NCBI GenBank assembly: GCA_017501865.1
Contig: JAFVWD010000168.1
Location: 1 to 8,115 of the forward strand
Direction: 5' to 3'
DNA: 8,115 bases
Origin: Clostridia bacterium
GTDB lineage: Bacteria; Bacillota; Clostridia; Oscillospirales; Acutalibacteraceae
The notes under the pieces are model-generated. The model had not been told where the DNA came from, did not search any database, and saw only the letters and a list, made by a program, of their open reading frames with translations. Shown piece by piece: positions 5,800 through 8,115 of the stretch. Both the position numbers and the translations under genes were made by a program. How positions within the stretch are numbered: position 1 is the stretch's first letter; the number at the start of each line of letters is the position of its first letter.

Positions 5800-7155
5800 A
5801 TGTCAAAAATTGAGCAATTTAAACTGACTATACGTTTTTCGACTACTTTTTTCTTGTGCGCCATTTTGTCCGGTGTATATTTTGTAGTTTGGGATAATGT
5901 ATATAACCCTGAATTCGAAAATGAATTTATAGGAAAGGGTAAAGTCTTTCTTGTTACAGTTTATTTTTTGATTTTGCTTGTCACAAGCATAGTTTTGGGT
6001 GCTTCAAAGGTTGATAAATTCAGAAAAAGTGAAATAATGTTTTATCAGATTCTTGCAGCTATTTTTGCTAACTGCATTGCATATGCGCAGATTTGTCTGC
6101 TTGAGGCTGTACTTGCAAATCCGTTTGGTATGATTTATATTTTGCTTTTACAAGCAGTTGTTATTGTTGTCTGGACTTTAGGCTCAACCGAAGCTGTCAG
6201 ATATCTTAATCCTCCTGAAGAAATGCTTATAATTTACGGCAGTCATCTTGCAACAGAGATTGTCTATAAAATGAGCGAAATGGAAGAACGTTACAAAATT
6301 AATGAATCAATAAATGTTGATGAAGGTTTTGACGAGATTGTTGAAAAAATTGAAAAATACAGGAGTGTTATAATTTGTGATGTTCCTGCGAGAATGCGTA
6401 ACGATATTCTTAAATATTGCTACCAGAAAGATAAAAGTATATATGTAGTTCCAAAGATTTCAGATATCATTATAAGAAGCTCTGCAGAAATTACTTATTT
6501 TGATTCTCCTATAATACATGCCCATTCACAGGGGCTTACTATTGAGCAACGAGCTGTAAAACGTTTAATGGATATAGTTCTTTCACTTTTTGCACTCATT
6601 GTGTTTTCACCGATGTTCCTGATAATTGCTCTTGCTATCAAGCTTTATGATGGGGGCCCTGTATTTTATAAACAGGCTAGAGCAACAAAGGATTTGCGTG
6701 TTTTTGATATTTTGAAATTCCGTAGTATGATTGTTGATGCTGAAAAGAATGGTCCTCAGCCTGCAACAAATAACGATTCGAGAATTACACCTGTCGGTAA
6801 GGTTATCAGAGCACTACGTGTTGATGAGCTTCCGCAGATTTTAAATATTTTAAAGGGCGATATGTCAATTGTCGGTCCAAGACCTGAACGTGTTGAACAT
6901 GTTGAAAAATATTCAAAAGAAATACCTGAATTCACTTGCCGATATAAAGTCAGGGGAGGACTTACCGGTTATGCACAGGTTTTCGGTAAATATAATACTT
7001 CTGCGTATAATAAGCTGAAAATGGATTTGATGTACATCCAGAATTACTCTTTAGCGCTTGATATAAAGCTTATTATTATGACTTTGAAAATTTTATTTAA
7101 GAAAGATAGTACTGAGGGTTTTAAAGAAAGAAAAAGGAAGAGTGCTGAGAAATAA
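5800..7155 (+). CDS. Exopolysaccharide polyprenyl-phosphate sugar-1-phosphate transferase
   Basis: A 451-residue membrane protein of the WcaJ/WbaP type (bacterial sugar transferase, PF02397). It moves a sugar-1-phosphate from a nucleotide sugar to undecaprenyl phosphate, the first membrane step in a capsule, exopolysaccharide or other repeat-unit polymer. Four hydrophobic segments lie near residues 13-33, 46-66, 78-100 and 104-124. A soluble stretch (about 140-245) follows where related proteins have a Rossmann-like domain, here without a clear GxGxxG. A fifth hydrophobic segment is at about 260-285, ahead of the catalytic domain: KFRSM (306-310), the catalytic Asp-Glu pair D342-E343 in DELPQ, and GDMSIVGPRPE (353-363). 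All key catalytic motifs are intact. The length suits the family (450-470). The sugar cannot be told from sequence. The stop overlaps the next gene's ATG by one base, so the two genes are probably translationally coupled. No clear promoter is seen in the 72-base gap to divergent sigK. The start could be the TTG at 5782. Confidence 0.9.
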   Translation: MSKIEQFKLTIRFSTTFFLCAILSGVYFVVWDNVYNPEFENEFIGKGKVFLVTVYFLILLVTSIVLGASKVDKFRKSEIMFYQILAAIFANCIAYAQICLLEAVLANPFGMIYILLLQAVVIVVWTLGSTEAVRYLNPPEEMLIIYGSHLATEIVYKMSEMEERYKINESINVDEGFDEIVEKIEKYRSVIICDVPARMRNDILKYCYQKDKSIYVVPKISDIIIRSSAEITYFDSPIIHAHSQGLTIEQRAVKRLMDIVLSLFALIVFSPMFLIIALAIKLYDGGPVFYKQARATKDLRVFDILKFRSMIVDAEKNGPQPATNNDSRITPVGKVIRALRVDELPQILNILKGDMSIVGPRPERVEHVEKYSKEIPEFTCRYKVRGGLTGYAQVFGKYNTSAYNKLKMDLMYIQNYSLALDIKLIIMTLKILFKKDSTEGFKERKRKSAEK

Positions 7156-7862
7156 TGTTATATTATATGATTATGGCAGGGGGAATAGGTTCAAGAATGA
7201 ACTCTCCTGAACTGCCGAAACAGTATCTGAAAGTCGATGATGAACCGATTTTAGTTAAAACTATACGTAATTTTGAAGACTTCGGCTCATTTGCTGCCGG
7301 TGTAGTATGTTGTCCGATTGATTGGATAGAGTATACAAAAGCTATGTTGCTTGAATACGGAGTTTCTTCCGGTAATATCACTGTTATTTCAGGTGGTAAA
7401 AATCGTAACTGTTCAGTTAAAAACGGTTGCAGATTTTTAAGTGAGAACTACAAAATTACCGATGATGATATTGTTTTGACCCATGATGCCGTAAGACCAT
7501 TTATTAATTCAAGAATTATTAAAGAAAATATTTCTGCAGTTAATGAATCGGGCGCTGCCAATACTGTTATGCCGGTTTATGATTCGATAATCCGTTCGGA
7601 TTGTGGTAACTTTTTAACTGATTTGGTTAACCGTGAGGGAGTTTACAGAGTTCAGACACCCCAATCATTTAAGCTTAAAAGCTTAGAAAAGGTTATTAAC
7701 TCGCTTAATGATGAGGAATTGGCATTTTATACCGATGTTGCTTCTATTTTTCATGATAAGGGATTTGAGGTTAAGTTAGTCAGAGGTTCTGATGATAATA
7801 TAAAGATTACAACTCCGTTTGATTTGGCAGTTGCACAAGCAATTCTTTCAAACAGACCTTAA
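7155..7862 (+). CDS. IspD/TarI-family cytidylyltransferase, leaning to ribitol-5-phosphate (TarI)
   Basis: A 235-residue soluble nucleotidyltransferase that couples CTP to a polyol phosphate. Candidates are D-ribitol 5-phosphate giving CDP-ribitol (TarI) or 2-C-methyl-D-erythritol 4-phosphate in isoprenoid synthesis (IspD). The CTP-binding loop AGGIGSRM (8-15, Arg14) and PKQYL (21-25, Lys22) are intact, as are HDAVRPF from H110 with Asp111, QTPQSF (167-172) and DNIKITTP with Lys217. The AGG in place of the PAAG usual in IspD, and the general likeness of the HDAVRPF, QTPQSF and NIKITTP blocks to TarI as I recall it, favour TarI. The SVKNG segment after GGKNRN is closer to IspD. Placement immediately behind a polysaccharide-initiating transferase also favours a surface-polymer role. 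The ATG overlaps the upstream stop (TAATG), and the nearest Shine-Dalgarno-like AAGGAAG is about 14 bases away, so reinitiation is likely. Family certain; substrate uncertain. Confidence 0.88.
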   Translation: MLYYMIMAGGIGSRMNSPELPKQYLKVDDEPILVKTIRNFEDFGSFAAGVVCCPIDWIEYTKAMLLEYGVSSGNITVISGGKNRNCSVKNGCRFLSENYKITDDDIVLTHDAVRPFINSRIIKENISAVNESGAANTVMPVYDSIIRSDCGNFLTDLVNREGVYRVQTPQSFKLKSLEKVINSLNDEELAFYTDVASIFHDKGFEVKLVRGSDDNIKITTPFDLAVAQAILSNRP

Positions 7863-8115
7863 CTTGTATAATCTTCAATTATTTTTTGTAAATCCTTTTC
7901 TGAAGTTACTCTTATTCCGATTTTTAATTTTTCAATATCACCTGTCGGAAGACTGTTGGTACGGATTTCAAAGGTTTCTTTTGGCAGTTTATTGTCATTA
8001 ATGAATAACGCAACTCTGCCGTTATATTCTTTTAATGTATATACGGTGCTTTGAGGTTTTGTCGTTTCAGTCTGAATATACACTTTTTCATTTTTTGGGT
8101 TTTTAGAGTTAATAC
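7859..8115 (-). CDS. Unrecognised protein, C-terminal part; resembles BofC C-terminal region
   Basis: The minus-strand frame is open from the stop at 7861-7859 to the right edge, about 85 codons, so the N-terminus lies outside the window; the GTG at 8083 is internal and has no ribosome binding site. A Thr, Lys and Gln-rich linker leads to a compact domain with YTLKEYNGRVALF, then LPTGD, KIGIRVTSEKDLQKIIEDY and Ser at the end. I recognise this pattern (Y-x-L-K-E-Y-x-G-x-hydrophobic, LP, GI-x-V, EDY) from small secreted or membrane-anchored clostridial proteins of unknown function. It is reminiscent of the C-terminal domain of the sporulation protein BofC, but this is memory-based and not certain. 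In that family an N-terminal membrane anchor would be expected beyond 8115. The pattern and codon use support a real gene. The stop overlaps that of the convergent cytidylyltransferase gene. Confidence 0.7.
   Translation of the reverse strand, partial: INSKNPKNEKVYIQTETTKPQSTVYTLKEYNGRVALFINDNKLPKETFEIRTNSLPTGDIEKLKIGIRVTSEKDLQKIIEDYTS

Noticed and set aside
7819..8001. Plus-strand frame across the end of the cytidylyltransferase gene
   Set aside because: It starts inside a real gene and runs antisense to the conserved C-terminal domain of the minus-strand gene; its Phe/Leu-rich product looks like a shadow.

Overview
The window looks like chromosome of a low-GC, endospore-forming anaerobic member of the Clostridia, probably a gut Ruminococcaceae/Oscillospirales-type organism. 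The reasons are an AT-rich base composition with Gram-positive ribosome binding sites (AAGGAG, GAGGTG), a sporulation sigma factor of the SigK type, a predicted pyrophosphate-dependent phosphofructokinase and a c-di-GMP phosphodiesterase. The species assignment is inference. No mobile element, CRISPR array or phage gene was seen.

Layout from left to right: (1) a class II tRNA-Ser(CGA) on the minus strand, cut by the left edge after the encoded CC of its CCA end, with a near-consensus promoter about 100 bases upstream of it. The leader in between holds a decayed copy of the tRNA's own first 26 bases. (2) A monocistronic phosphofructokinase gene with an excellent intrinsic terminator. (3) A strong promoter and an 1101-residue signalling protein: degenerate receiver, intact HD-GYP phosphodiesterase, PAS-like region, degenerate GGDEF, degenerate EAL and C-terminal PAS-like region. 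(4) A convergent sigK gene on the minus strand that keeps a hydrophobic pro-sequence. (5) Divergent from sigK, a two-gene polysaccharide operon: a polyprenyl-phosphate sugar-1-phosphate transferase overlapping by one base an IspD/TarI-family cytidylyltransferase. (6) Converging on that operon and sharing a TTAA double stop with it, the C-terminal end of an unrecognised protein that resembles the BofC C-terminal region.

Functionally, the genes are mostly independent transcription units. The sugar transferase and cytidylyltransferase plausibly work together at the start of a cell-surface polymer: the first loads a sugar phosphate on undecaprenyl phosphate, the second makes a CDP-activated polyol or methylerythritol unit. 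The most unusual item is the multi-domain HD-GYP protein, in which one apparently active c-di-GMP hydrolase is fused to two apparently dead c-di-GMP domains that may serve as nucleotide sensors. Its neighbour sigK raises an unproven possible link between c-di-GMP and late sporulation.
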